From Lachnoclostridium sp. (lineage in GTDB: Bacteria; Bacillota; Clostridia; Lachnospirales; Lachnospiraceae): a stretch of DNA of 64,000 nt. The notes under the pieces were generated by a model. The model made no database searches. It saw only the letters and a program-made list of their open reading frames with translations, and had not been told where the DNA came from. Both the position numbers and the translations under genes were made by a program. Below, piece after piece: positions 26,665-37,000 of the stretch. The stretch is from positions 38,215 to 102,214 of the forward strand of contig JAMPEB010000011.1 in NCBI GenBank assembly GCA_023665475.1, in the 5' to 3' direction. The stretch's first letter is position 1; each line of letters begins with the position of its first letter.

Positions 26665-27645
26665 TTACACATTGTATAAGTCCACTTTATATTTATCCAA
26701 ATTGTCTTTCAAAAACGCAATCGTCTCGGAAAGTCCCTGTTCAAAAGTATACATCGGCTTCCATGCCGTCAATTCCCTAATCTTTTGATTACATCCTAAC
26801 AACCTGTTAACTTCGCTTTTCTCCGGACGCAGTCTCTGTTCGTCGCAGACAATTTTTGCCTTGGGATTTATCTGCCTGATAAGCTCCTCCGCCAACTGCC
26901 CGATGGAAATTTCCTTCTGGGTGGCAACATTGATTTCCTCCCCCACCGTCTTATCCGAACGATAGATTTCAATGAATCCGTTTGCCGTGTCTTTCACATA
27001 GTTAAAATCTCTGGTAGGAGTCAGGGAACCCAGCTTAATTTCTTCTTTTCCTGCCAGAAGTTGCGTGATAATGGTGGGAATCACCGCCCTTGCGGACTGT
27101 CTTGGTCCATAGGTATTAAAGGGACGAACAATGGTCACCGGCAGATTAAAGGAACGGTAAAAAGACTCCGCCAGACGGTCCGCACCGATTTTGGTAGCCG
27201 AATAGGGGGACTGACCTTGGAACGGATGCTTTTCATCAATAGGCACATATTGGGCAGTACCGTATACCTCAGAGGTGGAAGTTACCAGCACCCGTTTAGT
27301 ATGTAATTCCCTTGCTGCCTGCAATACATTCAGCGTACCCTTGATATTGGTATCCACATAGGTATCCGGGGAATGGTAGCTGAAGGGAATCGCTATTAAT
27401 GCTGCCAGATGAAAGACCGCATCCACTCCCTTCATCGCTTCCTTTACCCCGTTGGGGTCACGCACATCTCCCTGAAAAATCTCAATCTCATCCAGTATTT
27501 CCTTCGGAAGCGTGTCCAGCCATCCCCATGTGTTAAAAGAATTGTACAAAACAAATGCCTTGACCCGATACCCTTTTTTTACCAGTTCTTCTGTCAGATG
27601 GCTTCCGATAAAGCCGTCCGCGCCTGTCACTAATATTTTTTCCAT
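26665..27645 (-). CDS. legB: NAD-dependent nucleotide-sugar 4,6-dehydratase (LegB)
   Basis: Extended SDR of 326 residues: VTGADGFIGSHLTEELVKKG (NAD site), VFHLAALIAIPFSYHSP, STSEVYGTAQ, PYSATKIGADRLAESFYR (YxxxK catalytic pair) and RPFNTYGPRQSARAVIPTII. It would form the 4-keto-6-deoxy sugar from GDP-GlcNAc, the first committed step of the legionaminic pathway. It sits directly between legC and ptmE. Confidence 0.9.
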   Translation of the reverse strand: MEKILVTGADGFIGSHLTEELVKKGYRVKAFVLYNSFNTWGWLDTLPKEILDEIEIFQGDVRDPNGVKEAMKGVDAVFHLAALIAIPFSYHSPDTYVDTNIKGTLNVLQAARELHTKRVLVTSTSEVYGTAQYVPIDEKHPFQGQSPYSATKIGADRLAESFYRSFNLPVTIVRPFNTYGPRQSARAVIPTIITQLLAGKEEIKLGSLTPTRDFNYVKDTANGFIEIYRSDKTVGEEINVATQKEISIGQLAEELIRQINPKAKIVCDEQRLRPEKSEVNRLLGCNQKIRELTAWKPMYTFEQGLSETIAFLKDNLDKYKVDLYNV

Positions 27646-27681
27646 AGAATTGATAATTCCCTTTCTTTTTTAATATGCGTT

Positions 27682-28863
27682 TCAAACTGCCATCCGATTT
27701 AAAACATCCTGTATCTGCTCCGCCGCATATCTGATTTCTTCTTCCGTAATCTGAGTGCTGCAGGGAAAATTCAGGATGCATTTGCTGTAATAGGGAGCGC
27801 GCTCCATCTCATAAGCGATACAGTCTTTGTAAGGAAGCTGCTCATGGATTAAACCCCAGATTGCTCTGGTCTGCACTCCCTTCTCCTGTAATGCTTCTAT
27901 CACATCACGCAGATTTCCTTTGAGCTTGTCCATCTTGATTTCCAAGGAATAAAACCACTGATTGGAACAGGTCCCCTCCCTGAATTGTAAAATATCTCCC
28001 AGCGGAAATCCTTCAAACAGCTTTCTGTATAAATCCAGATTTTTATGCTTTCTCTCAATAAATTCCGGCAGTTCCTCCATCTGCGCCACCCCCAGAGCCG
28101 CCTGCACATTGGTCATGCGATAATTGTATCCGATTTCATTGTGGATATAGTAATGAGGGTCATCCTTTGCCTGAGTGGAAAGATACTGCATATGTTCCAC
28201 CCGCTTTGCCTCCCTCGCCGTCACCAGACCGCCGCCGCCCGTAGTAATAATCTTATTGCCGTTGAAGGAATATGCCCCGAAATCTCCTATAGTGCCTGCC
28301 ATTTTCCCGGCATATCTCCCACTTGTATAATGGCTGCCCAATGCTTCCGTGGCGTCTTCCACCACATAGAGATGAAATTCCTCCGCCACATCCATGATAG
28401 CTTCCATATCCGCCAGATTGCCAAAAACATGGACCACTACCACAGCTTTTACTTTCTTTGCCGTAACATTATGAATCAGCTCTTCGCCCTCCGGATGGCA
28501 TTCCTGCTCACAAAATCTGCGCAACTTCACAGGGTCCATACACAGGCTGTCATCACAGTCCATAAACACAGGCTCCGCAAACTGATAACGCACCGGATTT
28601 ACGGCTGCGATAAAAGTCAGCGTAGGGACGATGACCATATCTCCCGGCATTACGCCGCATTCCAACAAAGCCAGATGCAGTCCTGCCGTACCGCTCTGGC
28701 AAGCTGCCGTCTTCTCTACTTTCAAGTATGCCGCCGTCTGCTCTTCCAGCTTTGTAACATAAGCGCCGCCTGTAGAAACCCACCCCTGTGCAACTGCCTC
28801 GTCCACATATTTTTGCTCGTTACCCTCAAAATTGGGTACTGATAACGGAATAAAACGGTCCAT
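27682..28863 (-). CDS. legC: DegT/DnrJ-family PLP aminotransferase (LegC)
   Basis: Protein of 393 residues that transaminates the 4-keto sugar made by LegB. Motifs: AACQSGTAGLHLALLECGV, VVHVFGNLADMEAI, VVEDATEALGSHY, and the PLP-lysine region YSFNGNKIITTGGGGLV, followed by MTNVQAALGVAQMEEL. First gene of the leg run, behind a good promoter. DegT enzymes are hard to assign alone; the call rests on its neighbours. Confidence 0.9.
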   Translation of the reverse strand: MDRFIPLSVPNFEGNEQKYVDEAVAQGWVSTGGAYVTKLEEQTAAYLKVEKTAACQSGTAGLHLALLECGVMPGDMVIVPTLTFIAAVNPVRYQFAEPVFMDCDDSLCMDPVKLRRFCEQECHPEGEELIHNVTAKKVKAVVVVHVFGNLADMEAIMDVAEEFHLYVVEDATEALGSHYTSGRYAGKMAGTIGDFGAYSFNGNKIITTGGGGLVTAREAKRVEHMQYLSTQAKDDPHYYIHNEIGYNYRMTNVQAALGVAQMEELPEFIERKHKNLDLYRKLFEGFPLGDILQFREGTCSNQWFYSLEIKMDKLKGNLRDVIEALQEKGVQTRAIWGLIHEQLPYKDCIAYEMERAPYYSKCILNFPCSTQITEEEIRYAAEQIQDVLNRMAV

Positions 28864-28927
28864 ATTACCAAACCTCCGAATATCCTCTGATATCTAATCC
28901 TGATTTACCAAATCCTAATTTAATATT

Positions 28928-28955
28928 ATTATACTCACAAATATAGAAAAATCAA
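28928..28955 (-). promoter_or_regulatory. sigma-70-type promoter of the leg operon
   Basis: Minus strand TTGATT, 16 bases, TATAAT, with the -35 box overlapping the stop codon of the glycosyltransferase gene upstream. Predicted start near 28921, about 58 bases before the legC ATG. It would let the leg genes be transcribed independently. Confidence 0.7.
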
Positions 28956-30022
28956 GAAGTTAGACCTCCAAGCTTTTTCTTGTTCCATACATATTCCTGA
29001 ATCATAATATCAACCGCAACATCCGAATAATGTTCCTTCAAATATGCATATTCAATTCCGTCCTCCATACCATATTCTATTCTCTTTATCATATGTCTTA
29101 GAATCCTCAGTTTCTCCATCACCCCATCTTTGGATAAGTTGACATCCCAAAATGGCTTGGCTACACATTCTTTGCTTTCTTTCTCCTCGATATCTGCAAT
29201 AATACGATATTCTCGAAATGGCAAATATGCTCTCATTGGTGCATGTTGGAATATATGAATAAAAGCCTCTTTTTCTCCTGCCTCTAATATCACATCCATA
29301 CATTGCTCTAAATGCTTCCTCTTTTCTTCCCCTTCCGAAACATTTTCATCTTTAAAAAGTGCTGCCCCCCCTATTTCTTCTCCATATTCTTTGAGAAACA
29401 CATCAAAATTATCATAATATGGTTGCAACAAACCTCTCCTGCAATCATGGTAACACCAGGGAGTCTGTTGAAAGGGAACTACTACCTCTTTTTCTATCCT
29501 CTGCATTTCCATGGACTGTGAAAGGTCATAAAAATGCCATCCCGTAAATAAATCCTCCCGCCAATCGACATCACATTGTGTCGCCATCAGTAATCCATCT
29601 ATTGCCATTACCTTGGCATATTCCTTTAAAGGCACCGAATAATTCAAATACAATGGATTAAGATTGTGAAATACCTTCCCTGCATCCCATTCATTAAGGA
29701 ATCCTTTTGTATCCCCTGCCGCCTGACTGCCCACACATCCCATCATTCCAATTTGAGGATTTTTTTCAAAAATAGCCAGCATATCCAATATAAAATTAGT
29801 ATTGATAATAAAGCAGTCTTGGTGTAAGTATACTTTGTATTTAGCATTAGTGCTGACCATTCCTTCCTGATAGCCGCCGGTCATTGACTTTGCATCCCAT
29901 ATCTCCAATACCTCTGTCTCCATCCCTAACGGAACAGTCAAGTGTTTCAAATAGTGTTGACACTCCTGCCATTCCACCGCATCATTTACACAAGCTATAA
30001 ATGCAACCTTCTTTTTGTTCAC
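28952..30022 (-). CDS. glycosyltransferase, Glyco_tranf_2_5 type (paralogue)
   Basis: Protein of 356 residues, paralogue of the gene at 9892-11124. It has VAFIACVNDAVEWQECQHYL, AKSMTGGYQEGM, KYKVYLHQDCFI, AIDGLLMATQCDVDWRED and GWHFYDLSQSMEMQ. The C-terminal 130 residues are helical. Start is GTG with AGGAGGGTGA upstream. Which sugar it transfers is unknown; its neighbour to legC makes nonulosonate extension one possibility. Confidence 0.75.
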   Translation of the reverse strand: MNKKKVAFIACVNDAVEWQECQHYLKHLTVPLGMETEVLEIWDAKSMTGGYQEGMVSTNAKYKVYLHQDCFIINTNFILDMLAIFEKNPQIGMMGCVGSQAAGDTKGFLNEWDAGKVFHNLNPLYLNYSVPLKEYAKVMAIDGLLMATQCDVDWREDLFTGWHFYDLSQSMEMQRIEKEVVVPFQQTPWCYHDCRRGLLQPYYDNFDVFLKEYGEEIGGAALFKDENVSEGEEKRKHLEQCMDVILEAGEKEAFIHIFQHAPMRAYLPFREYRIIADIEEKESKECVAKPFWDVNLSKDGVMEKLRILRHMIKRIEYGMEDGIEYAYLKEHYSDVAVDIMIQEYVWNKKKLGGLTS

Positions 30023-30107
30023 AGTTCACCCTCCTCTTCCGAAAACCGAGGCACTGCCTTGAATATGGTTTCATCATATCATCGGAGTATTATCTTCAGG
30101 AAACCAT

Positions 30108-31058
30108 CTACCAAACCTCCCGATATCCTTCCTTAAACTCCTGCTGTGCAATTTCCAACATCTGCCTTGCAGATAATTTTTCCTGATATTTTATATTGTC
30201 GAATAAATTTTTATGGTCTTCCCTTACGGAATGACCCTTTTCAAAGGAAATGGCAAAGAAATCCTTGCCCAGCCACTCAAAATCCCTGTCGCAGATTGTC
30301 TCCGAGTCAAAAAACGCTCCTCCCAGCCTAAAGGAATGCCAATCCCGCAAACGGTACGCTCCAAGATGTTTCAGGCAGACATAAGTTCCATAAGTTTCAA
30401 ACTCGCTGAAGCTGTTGTCCTGAATCTTGTCTACGCCGATGGCACGCAGAATTTTTTCCCAGAAAGTTTTTCCCGGCAGTTCTTCGTTTCCTTGAATATC
30501 CTCTGTCAACTGCCTCATAATATCACGGTTCATCAGCATATGCTCCGCGATAAAGGATTTTTGTATACATTTTTTCATACCCGGCAGAATCTTTGACAAA
30601 GTGGTAAAATACTCTTCATGATACTCTGACTTAAGATCCAGATAAGGGATACCGCTTTCTTCGCAAAACATGGAAAACGACCTGCAGGGAATAGTATCTC
30701 CATCCCAGACCAGATAGTAAGCATCCTTGCAGATACGGGCATACTGCATTTTCAAAAACTGTTGATAGTACCAGCCGGTGACGCCTCTGGGAAGCTCGCG
30801 GCCCATCAGGATATCTTTTAAGATATCTTTCATGACTGCATGTACCTTAGCAAAAGAAAGTACATCCTCTTCGTTGATAAAGCCAATCTTATCGCCCAAT
30901 CCCGAAGCTCTTACCCTCTCTCCCACCTTGTCGTTTCCGATAAACAAAATACGCCTTGCCGGAAGATTCTCCGCCAATCTGGGATAATGCCTCTCAAGCC
31001 GCAGATAATCCGGCTCCGTTACCATAATCAATGCATCAAATACCCGTGCTTCATTCAT
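30108..31058 (-). CDS. DUF6492-like GT-A glycosyltransferase candidate
   Basis: About 316 residues. ALIMVTEPDYLRLERHYPRL opens a GT-A-like fold; GWYYQQFLKMQYARI and YYLVWDGDTIPCRS (a DxD-like DGD) are typical of a DUF6492-type family found with surface-glycan genes; FIAEHMLMNRDIMRQL and SEFETYGTYV follow. The predicted activity is glycosyl transfer with unknown donor. ATG 31058 is preferred over a TTG at 31076, with TGAGGAG upstream. Confidence 0.65.
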   Translation of the reverse strand: MNEARVFDALIMVTEPDYLRLERHYPRLAENLPARRILFIGNDKVGERVRASGLGDKIGFINEEDVLSFAKVHAVMKDILKDILMGRELPRGVTGWYYQQFLKMQYARICKDAYYLVWDGDTIPCRSFSMFCEESGIPYLDLKSEYHEEYFTTLSKILPGMKKCIQKSFIAEHMLMNRDIMRQLTEDIQGNEELPGKTFWEKILRAIGVDKIQDNSFSEFETYGTYVCLKHLGAYRLRDWHSFRLGGAFFDSETICDRDFEWLGKDFFAISFEKGHSVREDHKNLFDNIKYQEKLSARQMLEIAQQEFKEGYREVW

Positions 31059-31098
31059 ATTGCACACTCTCCTCAAATCCCTAAAAATTTATGATATT

Positions 31099-32625
31099 TC
31101 AGTTCATGTAATGGTTTATTTGCTCCAACATCCTCTCAACATACTGCACCATTTTGTCATTTGTATTGTTGTTTCCTATCTCTTCTGCAAATCTTTTCAT
31201 CTCTTCATAATAAGAACTGTTTTTGATACAGTTTCCAACCACCTCTTCCATTTCCTGATAATTTTTTACCGTAAAGTCATCTCCGGCATGGTATGCGACA
31301 TCACAGTTCGGCAGCGTCACTATCGGAATCCCGGCATTCAATGCAATCTGACTGCTGAATCCGCCGCCTTTCCTTTTCGGATTCATATAAAAGTTCATAA
31401 TACTGTAAACACTTATCAAGTCATAACAATATCCAAGATAAAATACCCTATCCTTATATTGTTCATCTAAAAAATACTTTTTCATTTTATTAACATTGCC
31501 AATAATCGCAAATGCTGCTTCTGTATTGTTATCCAGAATATGTTTCATCACTTGGCTGAATTCCTCATCTATTTCCTTGTCCAACCGATTTCCGACAATT
31601 GCAATCAGAAATTTATCTTCCTGCACTCCAAACTCTTGTCGCTCATATTTCTTCCCTCGCGGTTCTGTGAGTACCGGCACCCTATCCTCCATGAAGAGTT
31701 GAATCTGTCCTCTTTGGGCTGCACTATTCTCGTATATGACCTCCATTTCTTCCTCTTCCCTGCCTAGCCGCACCAATATCTGCCCCCCCGAAACCGGACA
31801 TTTAATAGACATAGGAATTGCAACAAGCGTTGTAAATTTTGCAATTAAATCCACTACCGGATTATATGCCCCCATGGCAAATACAAAGAGAGGATTCCAC
31901 TCATGAATCAACGAAATCATCATATGGTATTGTTTTAAATCATTGAAAGATATGTTGATTTGATATCCCCGAAAAAGAACATCTTTATATTCTAACTGTA
32001 TAGGTGCTGAATTAAACTGTTCTATAGAGTGTACTACTATGGCACCTTGCCACAATTGATCCGAAATACTTCCATCACTAGGGCAGACAAAGAGCAACAC
32101 TTCATATCCCAATATTTCTTGTAATACATACGCAAAACTCAGTACCATCAATGTTGGGCTATGCAAAGTTGTAAGTATATGCTCGGTAATAATGACTATC
32201 CTTTTTTTATTGCGCTTTTCTACAGGTGTGTAATCAAAATGTAGTCCTCCCAATGCGCTATCCCACACCCGAGCATTTTTCTCATGCAACAGACATTTTT
32301 CTTCATGGCAAACACAATCTACTACCTGTAATTCCAACATGCTCCCATGGAACCAATCAAAATTTCCTTTCATAATACAGCCTATAACGGCTTTTCCAAA
32401 TTCCTCTTCCTTAAAGTACTTTAGCAAAATGGAATACACATATATGCAATCATTATTTTCCAATTCTGACTTAAGAATATCATGTATTCTTATTTTTTCC
32501 CCTGACGGAAAAATGTTATAGTCCGTTTTTAATTTTGCAAACTGCTGATCCTTGTCCGCTTCTTCCATCTCAGTAAAATGAGAACACAATGTCAGCGCCT
32601 GCTTTAACCATTCTATTACAGTCAT
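31099..32625 (-). CDS. GT-B glycosyltransferase (family 4-like)
   Basis: Protein of 508 residues. An N-terminal helical part of about 150 residues precedes two Rossmann-like halves: RIVIITEHILTTLHSPTLMVL, then LIAIVGNRLDKEIDEEF, AFAIIGNVNKMKKYF and the donor-binding end FYMNPKRKGGGFSSQIALNAGIPIVTL. The GGGFSS...G-P-V pattern is that of GT-B enzymes. Donor and acceptor are unknown. Confidence 0.75.
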   Translation of the reverse strand: MTVIEWLKQALTLCSHFTEMEEADKDQQFAKLKTDYNIFPSGEKIRIHDILKSELENNDCIYVYSILLKYFKEEEFGKAVIGCIMKGNFDWFHGSMLELQVVDCVCHEEKCLLHEKNARVWDSALGGLHFDYTPVEKRNKKRIVIITEHILTTLHSPTLMVLSFAYVLQEILGYEVLLFVCPSDGSISDQLWQGAIVVHSIEQFNSAPIQLEYKDVLFRGYQINISFNDLKQYHMMISLIHEWNPLFVFAMGAYNPVVDLIAKFTTLVAIPMSIKCPVSGGQILVRLGREEEEMEVIYENSAAQRGQIQLFMEDRVPVLTEPRGKKYERQEFGVQEDKFLIAIVGNRLDKEIDEEFSQVMKHILDNNTEAAFAIIGNVNKMKKYFLDEQYKDRVFYLGYCYDLISVYSIMNFYMNPKRKGGGFSSQIALNAGIPIVTLPNCDVAYHAGDDFTVKNYQEMEEVVGNCIKNSSYYEEMKRFAEEIGNNNTNDKMVQYVERMLEQINHYMN

Positions 32626-32684
32626 ATTATGCCCTCCAAAATATATATAATATCTGCTTATTAGCCAACTAAGCTAACATTTTG

Positions 32685-33881
32685 TTATCTGCTACTTTCT
32701 TCTGCCAACTCCGACAATTCTACACTCATCGCCTCATTCATTACTTGCACCAAATAATCCATGGTCAATAGATTATTAATTACATTTTCGCGCTTTCCTG
32801 TCTTGCAATACAATGCCGCCGCTGATGCCAGACGATTCAATTGGTTAGCCGCATTGCCGAGGGAAAGCATCATTTGTTCATGCATTTGCAACTCGGACAA
32901 AATTCCCGGCTTACTGTTCTCAGCTACACAGTTCTTCAAAATAGTCATTGCTGTTTTTGCATCCCGCATAAACTCTTCCTTTTCATTTGCAATTGATGCT
33001 CTATAATCGGAATATTCCTGCGCTTTTTCCTGATACCCATCCAACAATTCATATAACTTATGCAACGCGGCATCCACATCCTCTGTATTCTCCAACTTGT
33101 AGCACTCAGGTATCCCTACATCCTCTTTGTAGGCAGCGCTTCCGACTCGATTCGTCAATACTAAACACCCACAAATAGCAGCTTCTCTCGGGATTCGATC
33201 TTTGCCGGGATGCCCTCCTAAATCTATGTAAACCTTTGCCCTGCACATCAGCATTGCCATTTCTTCAGGAGTATAGCCTTCCAGCGCAATCCATTGAATA
33301 TCCTTTCTACAAGCTTCCATCAAGGGTTTTAAAGCTTCGTAACCTTTCTTAGGATTATAGAGACAAATATCTTCTCTCTCAAAAGTATTCGCATATTGTG
33401 TAGCAATCTGCATAATATCATCATTAATATAATCCATAAGAAAATAACTATCTTTGATACCTATTTCTTTTTCCAAAAAATCTTTTGCATAATGGGATTG
33501 AACAAAATGGATAATATCTTTTCGCAATTTTAAACCGAAAACATCCATATGATTAGCGTTCTTTATTGCCTCCTGATATTGACCAAGATAATTACCTACC
33601 GAGAGCCACCAAACCATAACTGTTCCCTTTTTACACATTTCCACTAATTGTAACTGAATTTCAGTTAATATTAAAATAGTGTCATCAGCATCCACAAACT
33701 GGCGTACATATTTGACACCATATTTTAAAAAAGGCTCGGGAGTAGGACATTGAACACCTTGCACATTAGAATACATCATATAACTTTCAATTCCATTGTC
33801 CATTAAACACCTACAAAATTGATGCAACAGTTCCGTTCCTCCTGTGGCCTGTCCGGCATAACTCACTAAAAATACTCTCAT
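32685..33881 (-). CDS. GT-B glycosyltransferase (family 1/4-like)
   Basis: About 398 residues. VFLVSYAGQATGGTELLHQFCRCL resembles the N-terminal acceptor-site start of GT4 enzymes (GGTE). The donor-side region shows CLYNPKKGYEALKPLMEAC, IQWIALEGYTPEEMAMLMCRAKVYIDLG and DRIPREAAICGCLVLTNR. The C-terminal 90 residues are helical. ATG 33881 gives MRVFLVSY and has an upstream AAAGG; the in-frame codon at 33905 lies too close to it. Confidence 0.75.
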   Translation of the reverse strand: MRVFLVSYAGQATGGTELLHQFCRCLMDNGIESYMMYSNVQGVQCPTPEPFLKYGVKYVRQFVDADDTILILTEIQLQLVEMCKKGTVMVWWLSVGNYLGQYQEAIKNANHMDVFGLKLRKDIIHFVQSHYAKDFLEKEIGIKDSYFLMDYINDDIMQIATQYANTFEREDICLYNPKKGYEALKPLMEACRKDIQWIALEGYTPEEMAMLMCRAKVYIDLGGHPGKDRIPREAAICGCLVLTNRVGSAAYKEDVGIPECYKLENTEDVDAALHKLYELLDGYQEKAQEYSDYRASIANEKEEFMRDAKTAMTILKNCVAENSKPGILSELQMHEQMMLSLGNAANQLNRLASAAALYCKTGKRENVINNLLTMDYLVQVMNEAMSVELSELAEESSR

Positions 33882-33984
33882 ATCTATCAAACCTTTCCTT
33901 TGCAATATTTATGATTTGCTCTTTCCAAATGCATGATTCGCCACTGCATATAATAAAATCAAGTACAGATTTTACTATAAAAAG

Positions 33985-34006
33985 TATATAATAAATTTAT
34001 TATATA
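33985..34006. repeat. perfect 22-base AT palindrome
   Basis: An uninterrupted palindrome made only of A and T (11 + 11 bases, centre between 33995 and 33996). It lies in the 171-base gap between the glycosyltransferase start and the mosaic gene stop at 34053. It could be an operator or an AT-rich terminator for the mosaic gene; no G/C clamp is present. Confidence 0.5.
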
Positions 34007-34052
34007 TCATAGTTCATTGTCGGACTATTCAGAACATTTGTTTGCTCGTATC

Positions 34053-37000
34053 CTATTTTCCAAACCATTCATTGATACAGGAACAGACCGCCCCGGCCAG
34101 ATGATAATAAACATCCCGGCTGAAATGATTGATGCAGTCCTCATAATCCTCCTGAGAATGAATAAAGTCCGTCGCGGCAATCCATTTCATTCTTGGCTTG
34201 TCCGCCGCAAAGTCTTTCACCAGCGCATTGATTGCCTTATGCCTCTCTGCATGATTGGCAAATTCCGCATTCTCTCCTTCATATTCCGTTTCGCTTCCCA
34301 AAAGCAGCACAAATTTAGGCTCGCCCGGCGCATGATAATACATATACTCCAAATTCCGCAGCAGATCTTCTCCTGAGGTCGTTCCCACAAATTCCCATTT
34401 TTTTGAAAACTCCCTGATAATTTCTTCCGTAAAGGGAAAGGCGTGGTTCACAATCGTACCATCTATATATCCTGCCATATTTCTCTCATCCGTCAGATCA
34501 AAATTGACGCTGCCAAAACTGATATACCGTCCCGTTTTTTTGTTCCGATACAATCCCGCATGGCAGTCCGGCAAGAGACTGTAACAGATGATATGGTACT
34601 TATTTTGAAACAGCAGGGTCTCAAAATCCCCGTGGGTCAGAAAGGGAACTTCCCTTAACATATCCGAAAGCTCTTCCTCCGAACAATGTGCGCTCTCCCA
34701 AAGATGCATGGAATGATTCTGTCCCGTTGTAATAAATCCTTCCGCATTCACATAATTAAATTCCGTGGTTATCTTTCCTCCTGCCAGATAGGTCTCTATT
34801 GCGCTCATGTCACAGGGACCCTTAAGCAGGATTTTGATGCGGCTGTCCTTTGTATCTTCACTCTTTTCTATGCTATCTTCCCATTCTGCTTCGGATATCC
34901 ACGGCACACGGATATTTTCCTCCAACGCACATGCAGTGGGCGGCACAATTTCCATCGCAGGAGAACCTAATCTGTCATATATATACTGCTCTACCTTCAT
35001 TCCCAGAATCCGGCAGGAAAACAGAAAATGCACAAGCCTTTGCTCCTGCCTGTTATAGCAGTAAAAGCCCACAATACCATAATCCCCGTACTTATCCTTG
35101 ACTCGGACATATCCGCAGTCCATCCAGTCATTGGATATCATTCGCAGCAGTTCTTCCCTGCTGCTCCTTTGCTTGGTAAAATTTAATTGATTCGTTCTTC
35201 CCACCAATTCCGTTATTCTGTCCAATTCTTTCAGACAGTCATGTCCAATGAATACCCGAATGTCACTCTGCGTCAAAAAATCTTCTTTGGAATCAAACTG
35301 TTCCCTGACATTGGTCTTCTTTTCCAACAGCTTATATTGGGCAAGTCTTTTATGTCCCCTGTCCAATGGGGGAAGCCCTTCCGCATAATTTGCCAGATAC
35401 GGTATTACATCCGGCAGGGCGGTCATAATTTCCCCGCAGCAATGCTTTGCCTCTTCCAGATTCCTGACATTATCATCTATAAAAAGAACATTTTCCGCCC
35501 TCAGCCCCATATCGGTAATCTTACGCTTTATCTGGACTCCTTTATCTTCCCAGTTGATGTCGTTAAAGACAAAAAGGGAGCGAATCTGAAGCTGTTCCAA
35601 CATATCATACACTTGGGAGGCGTCATTTTTGGAGGAAATCGAGTGAAGGATTCCCAAGTCCGCCGTATGCTTCAGCAATTCTATATGCTCCGGCAAAACA
35701 CTCACATTCCCTTCACTCAGAGTTCCCTGCCAGAAAGTATCATCCAAATCCCAGATAATCAGTTTCACTCTATCAAAATTAAGCCCTTCATAAGGATTCT
35801 GTCCGGGTAAAACACAACAATCCTTTCTGCACAGTCGAAACAGGGAATTTCTTTCTTCTTCGGACAAATCCCGATAGGCTTCCGGATTTATTATCAGCAC
35901 CTGAAAAACGGGCGTCTGAAAAGTCTCTGACAAAGCCTGCACACTCGGAAAAACAATCTCTGTTTCCCCTGCCGCCTTGCACAATGCAGGATTTAACTCA
36001 AGCCCTACCATATGCGCCTTGGGAAACCGGGCGTGCAACAGCTTCAAATCAGCGCCCAATCCACAGCCGACTTGAAGAACATTAAATTCCTCTTCCTTGT
36101 GATAGGTCATCTGCGCGGATAAATTTTTGTCGGGATAAGCATATTCCAAAATATCAAATCCCCACTTCTCCATAAAGAGTCTGTGATGAGACGCCAAAAT
36201 TTCATCAACTTCTTTTTTTCTGGAAAAACTCTGGCTTCCCGCATGATAAATAAAGCTGTTTCTGCAGTAAAGCATCCGAAACCCCCCCTGCATTATCTTC
36301 ATGCAGAGGTCGTCATCCTCAAAATAACCCGGTGTAAACCGTTCATCCATTCCTCCCGCGCTATCCCAGGCACTCCTCTTTACCAGCATGGCAAATCCGG
36401 ACAAACGGACTCTCTCTTCATAGGGATGCCTCATGGGCAGATTTATCTTTGCGCCATAATTCACATACTCCCCCGGACTGTTCAATGAAATCTCCAACTG
36501 CTGCTCATTTCCCGCATAATTGGAGCATGCGCCCACCGCACCTGTCCGCTTATCCTCATATAGTCCCATCCGAAGCCAGAACAAGGAGTTCGGTGCAAGG
36601 CGCGCATCATTATTCAACAGAAAAATATCGCTGTTCCCGTTTTTTGTCCCTTCTACGATTTTGGCTCCCTGATTGCAGGCATGGGCAAATCCCATGTTTT
36701 CCTTGTTTTGCACTAAAATAACATCTTCCTGCTCCTCCAGCCATTTTGCCACTCCGTCCTCCGAGGCGTTATCCACTGCCACTATCTGATAAGTCCCCTT
36801 TAAAAGTGTGTTGCGGATACTCTCAATATTTTTTTGCATCAGGTAACAGGAGTTATAAGAAACAATAATAATCACCGTATTTTGCACTACAATATCAAAG
36901 GATTGCTTCAGCTCTTCCATCTGTGCGCGGATGATCTGTCTGTCCTCCTCCATATGGCAATAGTATAAGGCATTCTCAAAACACAGAAAAGCCTGATTGG

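Noticed and set aside
28045..28842. A 265-codon plus-strand open frame opposite legC
   Set aside because: Cysteine- and histidine-rich translation with no domain and no promoter; legC on the other strand has all DegT motifs.
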